Shown here: positions 1-6,287 of the stretch, piece by piece
How positions within the stretch are numbered: position 1 is the stretch's first letter
Layout: each line of letters opens with the position of its first letter
Assembly: GCA_937897535.1 (NCBI GenBank)
Contig: CALCQB010000115.1
Coordinates: 1 to 6,287, forward strand
Direction of reading: 5' to 3'
DNA length: 6,287 bases
Origin: an uncultured Novosphingobium sp.
GTDB lineage: Bacteria > Pseudomonadota > Alphaproteobacteria > Sphingomonadales > Sphingomonadaceae
Translations under genes and position numbers: made by a program
The notes under the pieces: model-generated
The model's input: only the letters and a program-made list of their open reading frames with translations
Told to the model about the DNA's origin: nothing
Database searches by the model: none

Positions 1-1360
1 GCAATTCATAGCTGACCTGGGCGCGGCCGCCCACGTAGGTCAGCCCTGTCTGGACCCCGCGGCGGTCCTGGCAGAGCTTGAGGATCGAGCCGAGGTATTC
101 GTCGGGCGTGTAGATCACCGCCTTGATCCACGGCTCGTCGATCTGCTCGATCCGGCTGGGATCGGGATAGTCGGCCGGGTTGTGGAGCAGCATTTCGCGC
201 GCGTCGTCGGTTTTGCTTTTGCGCAGCTGGATCCGGTAGACCACGCTCGGCGCGGTGGTGATCAGGTCAAGGTCGTATTCGCGGGTCAGCCGTTCCTGGA
301 TGATCTCGAGATGCAGCAGCCCGAGGAAGCCGCAGCGGAACCCGAAGCCGAGCGCGGCGCTGCTTTCGGTCTCGAACGTGAAGCTGGCATCGTTGAGCCG
401 GAGGCGGCCGATGCTCTCGCGCAGTTTCTCGAAATCGGCGGCGTCGACCGGGAACAGTCCGCAGAACACCACCGGCTGGACCACCTTGAACCCGGGCAGC
501 GCCTGGGTCGCGCCTTGCTTGACCGTGGTGATGGTGTCACCGACCTTGGCCTGGGCGACTTCCTTGATCTGCGCGGTGATGAAGCCGATTTCGCCGGGAC
601 CGAGCTCGGCCAGCTGCTCGAGCTTGGGGGTGAAGCAGCCGACCCGGTCGATCAGGTGCTCGGTCCCGCCGGCCATGAACTTGACCTGGAGGCCCTTCTT
701 GATGACGCCGTCGATCACCCGGACGAGGATGACCACGCCGAGGTAGGGATCGTACCATGAGTCGACCAGCATCGCCTTGAGCGGGGCGGCGGCGTCGCCC
801 TTGGGCGGGGGGATGCGGGTGACGACGGCTTCGAGCACTTCGGCGATGCCGATGCCGGACTTGGCGCTGGTCAGGACGGCCTGGCTGGCGTCGAGGCCGA
901 TGATTTCCTCGATCTCGGCCTTGACCTTTTCGGGCTCGGCGGCGGGGAGGTCGATCTTGTTGATCACGGGGACGATTTCGTGGTCGTGCTCGATCGACTG
1001 GTAGACGTTGGCGAGGGTCTGGGCCTCGACCCCCTGCGCGGCGTCGACCACCAACAGCGCGCCTTCGCAGGCGGCGAGGGAGCGGCTGACCTCATAGGCG
1101 AAGTCGACGTGGCCGGGGGTGTCCATCAGGTTGAGCTCGTAGGTCAGGCCATCGAGCGCGGTATAGGAAAGGCGGACCGTCTGGGCCTTGATGGTGATCC
1201 CGCGCTCTTTCTCGATATCCATGTTATCAAGCACTTGCGCCGACATCTCGCGCTCGGTCAGGCCGCCGGTGAACTGGATCAGCCGGTCAGCAAGCGTGCT
1301 CTTGCCATGGTCGATATGCGCGATGATCGAGAAGTTGCGAATGCGGGACAAGTCAGTCAT
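1..1360 (-). CDS. lepA: Elongation factor 4 (LepA), ribosomal GTPase, 3' end cut by window edge
   Basis: LepA/EF4 is a translational GTPase that binds the ribosome in the cytosol and is known for back-translocation or for helping initiation and ribosome maturation under stress. The 453 codons visible translate without a stop and carry the family's G motifs: G1 AHIDHGKS at residues 14-21, switch I RGIT at 53-56, G3 DTPG at 80-83 followed by the catalytic His84, G4 NKID at 134-137 and G5 SAK at 165-167. Further on come the EF-G-like domain II and domain III stretches, including GFRCGFLGLLHLEI. The family is about 600 residues long, so roughly the last quarter, including the LepA-specific C-terminal domain, lies outside the window. 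The start is secure: the ATG at 1360-1358 opens the typical MTDLSRIRNFSIIAHIDHGK N-terminus and an in-frame TAA lies three codons before it. No clear Shine-Dalgarno sequence precedes it. The gene follows the upstream EAL-PilZ gene by 43 bases on the same strand. Confidence 0.97.
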   Translation of the reverse strand, partial: MTDLSRIRNFSIIAHIDHGKSTLADRLIQFTGGLTEREMSAQVLDNMDIEKERGITIKAQTVRLSYTALDGLTYELNLMDTPGHVDFAYEVSRSLAACEGALLVVDAAQGVEAQTLANVYQSIEHDHEIVPVINKIDLPAAEPEKVKAEIEEIIGLDASQAVLTSAKSGIGIAEVLEAVVTRIPPPKGDAAAPLKAMLVDSWYDPYLGVVILVRVIDGVIKKGLQVKFMAGGTEHLIDRVGCFTPKLEQLAELGPGEIGFITAQIKEVAQAKVGDTITTVKQGATQALPGFKVVQPVVFCGLFPVDAADFEKLRESIGRLRLNDASFTFETESSAALGFGFRCGFLGLLHLEIIQERLTREYDLDLITTAPSVVYRIQLRKSKTDDAREMLLHNPADYPDPSRIEQIDEPWIKAVIYTPDEYLGSILKLCQDRRGVQTGLTYVGGRAQVSYEL

Positions 1361-1380
1361 GCAGCGCCGTTAGCAGCGCT
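1361..1380 (-). repeat. Direct 7-base repeat and short hairpin just before the lepA start
   Basis: On the minus strand GCGCTGC occurs twice, five bases apart (1379-1373 and 1367-1361), the second copy touching the lepA ATG. The same stretch can form a 5-bp stem (AGCGC at 1380-1376 with GCGCT at 1367-1363, 8-base loop). It occupies the place where a Shine-Dalgarno sequence would be expected, and none is apparent. The stem is short, so any effect on lepA translation is only a possibility. Confidence 0.3.
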
Positions 1381-1403
1381 TCGCCAGCCTGTCAGCCTGT
1401 GTT

Positions 1404-3623
1404 TCAGGCGACCTTGGACTTGGGCTTGCCGACGTCCATCGACCCGAACCGCGGCAAGCTCATCCCCATCGCGCCCTGCTGCAGCATCTGGGCCGGATAT
1501 TGCCCCGGCGGCAGCGCCTGCAGCGGCATTCCGGCCTGGGCCATGACATAGGGCGAAACGCGGTGGCGGGTGCACAGTCCCCCGGCCCCGTCATCGACCA
1601 GTTGCTGCTCGAACTCCAGACCCTGGGATCCCCCGGCGGACCGACGGACCACAGCGACCGCCAACTGGCCTTCGCCGAAGTCGACCACGAACGGTGTTCC
1701 AACCGGCACATCGAGCAGTCCCTCGACCATGCAGCCCGAACGGGACAGGTTGCGCATCATCGCTTCATAGCGGTGATCCTCGTGGATCAGGCCGATCCGG
1801 CGCAGCACGGTGCGGCGCTCGGGGCGATAGCGGCTCGGCCCTTCGGGTTCGATCACCCATTCGCCGCTGAGCATGGCGTCGGCGACGTCCTCGGGCGAAA
1901 CGGCGGCAGCGTAGATGTAGCCCTGGATCTGCTTGACCCCGAGCTTGCGCATCGCCTCCAGTTCGTCGTGGGCCTCGATCCCTTCGGCGGTGGTATCCAT
2001 CTTGAGTGCTTCGGCCAGACTGACGATCGCCGAAATGATCGCGGCGTTGCGGTTGCCCTCTTGAGTCACCCCGCGGATGAAACTCTTGTCGATCTTGATC
2101 TTGTCGAACGGCGCGTGCTGGAGGTAGCTCAACGAGGAATAACCGGTCCCGAAATCGTCGAGCGCAAGCCGTACGCCGAGCAGCTTGAGCTGGTTGAACA
2201 TGTCCGATGTTGCCGCCTCGTCGCCGAGGAAGATCGATTCGGTCAATTCCAGTTCTAGCCGCTCGGGCGGCAGCTCGGAATGGGCCAGGGCCTGGGCCAC
2301 GACCGAGGCAAATCCGGCATTGCCGAATTGCGCCGCCGAGACGTTGACGGCGATCCGCACGCCGCCCGGCCAGGTCTGGGCTTCCGCGCAGGAGCGCTTG
2401 AGCACCCAGTCCCCCAGCGCGCCGATCAGGTTGGCTTCTTCGGCAATCGGGATGAATACGGCTGGAGAAATATCCCCCAACTCAGGATGGGTCCAGCGCG
2501 CCAGGGCCTCGAGCGAGACCACCCGGTTGGTCTTGGCATCGATGATCGGCTGATAGACCACGTGCATCTGGTCCTTGGCCAGGGCATCGCGAAGCTCTTC
2601 CTCGATCTGGCGACGGCGTTCGGCCTCGGAGTGCAGATCGCTGGAATAGAACCGAAACTGACCGCGCCCTCCGCCCTTGGCGGCATAGAGCGCCAGGTCG
2701 GCCGAGCGCACCAGGTCTTCGCTGTTGATCCCGTCATAGGGCGCGATCGCGATGCCGATCGAGGCCCCGATTACACAGCGACTGCCTTCGATCTGGTACG
2801 GCTGGCTGACCATGGTGATGACTGTCTTGGCGATCTCGCCCAGCCGTCCGCGATCGTCGATATCGGGCAGGATGATCTGGAACTCGTCGCCGCCAAGACG
2901 GCCGATCTCGCACCCGGCTTCCGACACTACCCTCTGCAGGCGGCTTGCCACCTGCTTGAGCAGTTCGTCCCCTGCCGGATGGCCGAGCGTATCGTTCACC
3001 GCCTTGAACCGATCGAGGTCCATCATCAGGATGGCGCAGCAGCGCTTGGCAGACTGGTAGGCGGTCAGCGTAGCATTCAGTCGCTTGCCCATCCGGTGGC
3101 GATTGGCCAGCCCGGTCAGCGAATCGTATTGGGCCAGACGCGCCGAGTCCTTCTGGCTTTGGCGCGTCGCGGTAATATCGGTTCCATTGCCACGATAGCC
3201 GAGGAATGTCCCATCCGGAGCAATCTGCGGCCGGCCCGAAATCGACCACCATACTTCTTTGTCTTCGAGCGCCGCACGGACCTGAAGGTCGGAAAAGGTC
3301 TTTCGCGCCGAAAAAATCAACGGCAGCGTCCGTTCGACCGCATCTTCCTGGTCGCGTTCGAGCACAAACAGACCCTGGATCTGGCTGCCGATCAGGCTGC
3401 TGCGATCACAGCCGAGCTGGCTTACGACGCAATCCGAGATGTAGGTAATTCGTCCTTCGCCGTCGCTTGACCAGAACCAGCCGAGCCCGGAAGACTCATA
3501 GTCGTGCAGAAGCAAGATCGCTTGCTGGAGTTCCTGTCCGCTCAGCGCCACATGGCCAGCAGACACCGCCTTGCCCGGGCCGAGCATATTGCGAAAGCGT
3601 CCGAAGGCTGAACCACCCGACAT
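1404..3623 (-). CDS. Soluble PAS-GGDEF-EAL-PilZ c-di-GMP signalling protein
   Basis: This is a predicted cytosolic bifunctional diguanylate cyclase/phosphodiesterase of 739 residues, counted from the ATG at 3623. Domains in order: a PAS sensor (about 37-155, with WWSISGRP and YRGNGTDIT near its end), GGDEF (about 165-328), EAL (about 340-585) and PilZ (about 600-685). The cyclase has DLDRFK from 202, NDTLGH from 210 and GGDEF at 244-248. The RxxD inhibition site expected nine residues before GGDEF is missing. The EAL domain keeps Q358, E372, R376, N427, E459, D489/D490, K510, E547 and Q567, so phosphodiesterase activity is plausible. PilZ shows RTVLR (R604 to R608) and NLSRSG (625-630). A tail of about 50 residues rich in Met, Gln, Pro and Gly ends the chain; its role is unknown. 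The frame also opens at a TTG at 3677 (18 extra residues), with an in-frame TAG upstream of that. I prefer the ATG, which has a weak GGGA ten bases before it. No transmembrane segment is visible, unlike the upstream paralogue. Which activity dominates cannot be told from sequence. Confidence 0.93.
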   Translation of the reverse strand: MSGGSAFGRFRNMLGPGKAVSAGHVALSGQELQQAILLLHDYESSGLGWFWSSDGEGRITYISDCVVSQLGCDRSSLIGSQIQGLFVLERDQEDAVERTLPLIFSARKTFSDLQVRAALEDKEVWWSISGRPQIAPDGTFLGYRGNGTDITATRQSQKDSARLAQYDSLTGLANRHRMGKRLNATLTAYQSAKRCCAILMMDLDRFKAVNDTLGHPAGDELLKQVASRLQRVVSEAGCEIGRLGGDEFQIILPDIDDRGRLGEIAKTVITMVSQPYQIEGSRCVIGASIGIAIAPYDGINSEDLVRSADLALYAAKGGGRGQFRFYSSDLHSEAERRRQIEEELRDALAKDQMHVVYQPIIDAKTNRVVSLEALARWTHPELGDISPAVFIPIAEEANLIGALGDWVLKRSCAEAQTWPGGVRIAVNVSAAQFGNAGFASVVAQALAHSELPPERLELELTESIFLGDEAATSDMFNQLKLLGVRLALDDFGTGYSSLSYLQHAPFDKIKIDKSFIRGVTQEGNRNAAIISAIVSLAEALKMDTTAEGIEAHDELEAMRKLGVKQIQGYIYAAAVSPEDVADAMLSGEWVIEPEGPSRYRPERRTVLRRIGLIHEDHRYEAMMRNLSRSGCMVEGLLDVPVGTPFVVDFGEGQLAVAVVRRSAGGSQGLEFEQQLVDDGAGGLCTRHRVSPYVMAQAGMPLQALPPGQYPAQMLQQGAMGMSLPRFGSMDVGKPKSKVA

Positions 3624-3678
3624 CTGAACAAAATCCCGATCTTCGCGCTGACACCTTGCGGCCAGTACGTCAGACAAT

Positions 3679-3698
3679 GATAACCGGTCATGGTTACC
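3679..3698. repeat. Imperfect inverted repeat between the two c-di-GMP genes
   Basis: GATAACC, a 6-base spacer GGTCAT, then GGTTACC: the arms match at six of seven positions. It sits in the 112-base gap between the upstream stop and the preferred ATG of the soluble paralogue, and immediately before the alternative TTG at 3677. A related TGATACCC occurs nearby (from 3712), as does another AACC (3707-3710). No T-run follows on the minus strand, so it is not a typical terminator; an operator or a chance palindrome are both possible. Confidence 0.35.
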
Positions 3699-3735
3699 AT
3701 TTGCCTAACCGTGATACCCCGCTTCGAGCGCGAGA

Positions 3736-6287
3736 TCAGGCGGCGATGCCAGGATCGCGACGGATCGCTGGATTGCGGATTGGTTGACCCAGGTTCCCCG
3801 AGATAAGCGCGATCCGGCCAAAATCGTCAATTTCGAGCGGCGTAGCGAATTCCACCCCGATCCGGTCCTGCTGGCACCATCGCGCGGTTGCGGTAAGCAT
3901 TTGCCCTTCGGCCAAAATGATCGTGAAGATTGTTCCGGGCGGGACGTTCCACAGGCCTTCAACCATCGCACCGGTGGCGGAAATGTTGCGGATGGTTCCG
4001 TGATAGTGTTGCCCGGCGTGTTGCAGCACGACTTTGCGCAACATGGTGTGCCGCACGGAGCGTGCCGCGCGCGGGCCTTGCGCAATTGCGGTCAGTCCCG
4101 TGCTGAGTCGATCTGTCGCATTCTCGAAACTGAGCGCCTTTTCGTAGATGTAACCCTGGACATGGCTGCAGCCGAGCATGCGGACCAGATCGAGCTCATC
4201 AAGCGTCTCGACGCCTTCAGCCGTAGTTTCCATGCCGAGCGCTTCGGCCAGATTGACGATCGAAGCGATGATTGCGCCGTTGCGGCTGCCGGTGATGGTG
4301 GCACCGCGGACGAACGACTGGTCGATCTTGATCTTGTCGAACGGTGCCTTCTTCAGATAGCCGAGCGCCGAATATCCAGTTCCGAAATCGTCGAGTGCCA
4401 GCCGAACGCCAACCCGCTTGAGCGCGGCGAACATCGCATCGATGCCGTCATCGTCGCTCAGGAACACGCTCTCGGTGATCTCAAGCTCGAGCCGGCTCGG
4501 ATCGACCTGAGCCGAAGCCAGCGCGCTGGTTATGATTGCAGGCAGCGTCGGATTTGCGAACTGCAGTGTCGAAACGTTGACCGCGACCCGGATCGATTCT
4601 GGCCAGAGCGCGAGATCGCGGCACGCGGTCCGCAGCGCCCATTCGCCGATTTGCGCGATCAGCCCCGAATCCTCGGCGATCGGAATGAACTTGGCGGGAG
4701 AGAGCCAGCCTTTCTGCGGGTGGTTCCAGCGCAACAGCGCTTCGAAACCGGTGATCCGCTCTGTCACGGTCTGAACCACCGGCTGATAGTAAAGCTCCAG
4801 TCCGCCTTGGGCGATCGCGTCACGCAGGTCTTGCTCAAGCTGCCGCCGTTCTTCGGCATCGCTGTGCAGATCCGCTGCGTAGAAGTGATGCCTCCCGCGT
4901 CCACCATCTTTCGCGGCATAAAGCGCCAGATCGGCGTTGCGGATCAGCGATTCCGAAGTAACCCCGTCTTCGGGCGACAAGGCGACACCGACCGAGGCGC
5001 CGATGACCACCCGGTGGCCATCGATCGAATAGGGTTCGGACAAGTCGCGGATGATCTGAACAGCGAGACTAGCGATATCCTCGCGGCGGTGACGGCCTGG
5101 CAGGATCACCTGGAATTCGTCGCCGCCGAGGCGGCCCACCCGGCCGTACTGACCGACCGCGCGTTCCAGCCGGCTCGCGACCTGGGTGAGCAATGTGTCG
5201 CCCGCCGGATGCCCCATGGTATCGTTGACCTGCTTGAACCGGTCGAGATCGATCAGGAACACTGCGCAGTCCCGGTGTTCCAGGTTCGGCGCGTTGAGGA
5301 TTTTTTCCAGCGTCTGAGCCATCTGCACCCGGTTGGACAACCCGGTGAGTGAATCATAATGCGCCAGCCGTGAAACCTGCTCTTCCGACTTGCGCTTTTC
5401 GGTCAGGTCGTGGCCCGAGCCGCGAAAACCGAGGTAATTGCCGAAGCTGTCATAGATCGGACGCCCACTGACCGACCACCAGCGCTCCTCATGCCTGGTT
5501 GCGGCTTGCATTGCGAGGTCAAGGAAGGCCGATCGCGACGACAAGTGAAAAGTCAGGGACCTTTCGCTCTCCTGGCCCTCGGCATCGGCTTCAAACAATT
5601 CCTGGAAGCCGTGTCCCTGCAGACTCTTGACGTCGAGACCAAGGACCTTGCCGACAGTTGGCGAGATATAGACGAGGGCGCCGCGCCGATCGGTCTCCCA
5701 GAACCAGCCTTGCCCGGTCTGCTCGAAATCGTTGAGGATTTCTTCGGCGCGAAGCTGAGCACGCTGGCGTTCGTGCTCGCGGCGGAGTTGCGCTTCATCG
5801 GCGCGGGTCTGGCGGAACGCAGTGACTATCCCGATGATCAGACCGACGCTCAGCGCGAACCAGGTGCCTTGCGATCCGGCGACCGTTGCCACGCCGGCCC
5901 ACAGGGCGGCTTGCGCGGTAATGACCGAGGCTACCCGGCGATTGAGTATGACCGTCGCCAAGACGCCAACAATCACGCCCGTACCAACCGCGCCTTCCCA
6001 CGGCGCGCCGATCCGCGCGGTCCAGTGGGCCAGCGCCAGGCCGATCAGGAACATCGGCAAGCCGACAAACAGGGTGTTGAGCGCACTGCGCGCTCTGGCG
6101 TTGGCCAGTTTGCGCCGTTCGGCCTGCACAACCCAGGGGGTAGCGCCAGCCAGGGCAATCGCCGCAATGCCGAGCAGGATGGTGGTCACACTCGGCATGG
6201 TCAGGGTAGCAATACCGTTGACCACCACGGCGCCGGCAAAGATCGGTGCCATCAGAACCCAATTCGGTTCGATCAGGTTGCGCAGGA
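3736..6287 (-). CDS. Membrane-anchored PAS-GGDEF-EAL-PilZ c-di-GMP signalling protein, possibly 5'-partial
   Basis: This predicted inner-membrane protein likely makes and/or breaks down c-di-GMP. Residues are numbered from the first in-window ATG at 6252 (838 residues). Hydrophobic segments lie near 2-19, 21-43, 58-77, 86-104, 108-127 and 129-148, followed by a charged, probably coiled-coil linker (149-175). Then come PAS (about 170-288, WWSVSGRP at 258-265), GGDEF (about 298-460), EAL (about 472-715) and PilZ (about 731-815). The cyclase has DLDRFK from 335, NDTMGH from 343 and GGDEF at 376-380, with no RxxD I-site before it. EAL keeps Q490, E504, R508, N559, E591, D621/D622, K642, E679 and Q699. 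PilZ has NISATG at 757-762, but its arginine motif reads RHTMLR, with His735 where the paralogue has Arg. The frame continues without a stop from the ATG to the window edge, with protein-like sequence (LRNLIEPNWVL), and there is no clear ribosome site before the ATG, so I extend it as partial. The ATG at 6252 remains a possible start. Confidence 0.92.
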   Translation of the reverse strand, partial: LRNLIEPNWVLMAPIFAGAVVVNGIATLTMPSVTTILLGIAAIALAGATPWVVQAERRKLANARARSALNTLFVGLPMFLIGLALAHWTARIGAPWEGAVGTGVIVGVLATVILNRRVASVITAQAALWAGVATVAGSQGTWFALSVGLIIGIVTAFRQTRADEAQLRREHERQRAQLRAEEILNDFEQTGQGWFWETDRRGALVYISPTVGKVLGLDVKSLQGHGFQELFEADAEGQESERSLTFHLSSRSAFLDLAMQAATRHEERWWSVSGRPIYDSFGNYLGFRGSGHDLTEKRKSEEQVSRLAHYDSLTGLSNRVQMAQTLEKILNAPNLEHRDCAVFLIDLDRFKQVNDTMGHPAGDTLLTQVASRLERAVGQYGRVGRLGGDEFQVILPGRHRREDIASLAVQIIRDLSEPYSIDGHRVVIGASVGVALSPEDGVTSESLIRNADLALYAAKDGGRGRHHFYAADLHSDAEERRQLEQDLRDAIAQGGLELYYQPVVQTVTERITGFEALLRWNHPQKGWLSPAKFIPIAEDSGLIAQIGEWALRTACRDLALWPESIRVAVNVSTLQFANPTLPAIITSALASAQVDPSRLELEITESVFLSDDDGIDAMFAALKRVGVRLALDDFGTGYSALGYLKKAPFDKIKIDQSFVRGATITGSRNGAIIASIVNLAEALGMETTAEGVETLDELDLVRMLGCSHVQGYIYEKALSFENATDRLSTGLTAIAQGPRAARSVRHTMLRKVVLQHAGQHYHGTIRNISATGAMVEGLWNVPPGTIFTIILAEGQMLTATARWCQQDRIGVEFATPLEIDDFGRIALISGNLGQPIRNPAIRRDPGIAA

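Noticed and set aside
182..760. Plus-strand open frame (192 codons) within the lepA region
   Set aside because: The minus strand encodes conserved LepA through this whole region; the plus frame is acidic low-complexity shadow sequence.
2280..3470. Plus-strand open frame (396 codons) opposite the soluble c-di-GMP gene
   Set aside because: It is antisense to catalytic domains with strong motifs, has no family resemblance, and matches the shadow-frame pattern seen over the paralogue.
3679..3698. Inverted repeat as a rho-independent terminator of the membrane gene
   Set aside because: The stem is short and imperfect and no T-run follows in the direction of transcription.
3660..3700. Possible sigma-70 promoter with TATCAT as -10 on the minus strand
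   Set aside because: No hexamer resembling TTGACA lies at 16-18 bases upstream, and the -10 overlaps the inverted repeat; too weak to list as a promoter.
3784..5352. Long plus-strand open frame (522 codons) opposite the membrane c-di-GMP gene
   Set aside because: It lies wholly antisense to clear GGDEF-EAL-PilZ coding sequence. Its translation is rich in Arg, Asp, Gln and His without any recognisable domain, as expected of a GC-rich shadow frame.
1..6287. CRISPR arrays, tRNA or rRNA genes, insertion sequences, phage or defence genes
   Set aside because: No repeated spacer pattern, RNA-gene-like stretch, transposase motif or terminal repeat was seen; the window is nearly all coding with three housekeeping or signalling genes.

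Overview
The window looks like a piece of a GC-rich alphaproteobacterial chromosome. The LepA sequence and the style of the two c-di-GMP proteins best suit the Sphingomonadales (Sphingomonas, Novosphingobium or Erythrobacter type). That assignment rests on protein resemblance recalled from knowledge, not on a search. All three genes lie on the minus strand, so transcription runs from the right edge to the left edge. The window is almost fully coding: the only non-coding stretches are the two short gaps between genes, and no gap exceeds 300 bases.

In transcription order, the first gene (about 6287 to 3736) encodes a membrane-anchored protein of at least 838 residues. It has hydrophobic helices at the N-terminus, then PAS, GGDEF (diguanylate cyclase), EAL (c-di-GMP phosphodiesterase) and a C-terminal PilZ (c-di-GMP-binding) domain. 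Its reading frame is open to the window edge, so the true start may lie outside. The second gene (3623 to 1404, or from a TTG at 3677) encodes a paralogue with the same PAS-GGDEF-EAL-PilZ order but no membrane region, and with a Met/Gln/Pro-rich C-terminal tail. The third gene (1360 to beyond position 1) is lepA, encoding the ribosomal GTPase elongation factor 4. It is cut at the left edge after 453 codons.

The main point of interest is the tandem pair. Two neighbouring proteins each combine signal sensing, c-di-GMP synthesis, c-di-GMP breakdown and probable c-di-GMP binding in one chain, one in the membrane and one predicted to be cytosolic. Both keep the expected catalytic residues in GGDEF and EAL, both lack the usual RxxD product-inhibition site, and they differ in the arginine motif of the PilZ domain. 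This suggests a duplicated, diverged signalling module in which PilZ might replace the I-site as the product sensor. The lepA gene starts only 43 bases after the second protein's stop, so read-through into this translation gene is plausible but unproven. No RNA genes, mobile elements, CRISPR arrays or convincing terminators were seen.
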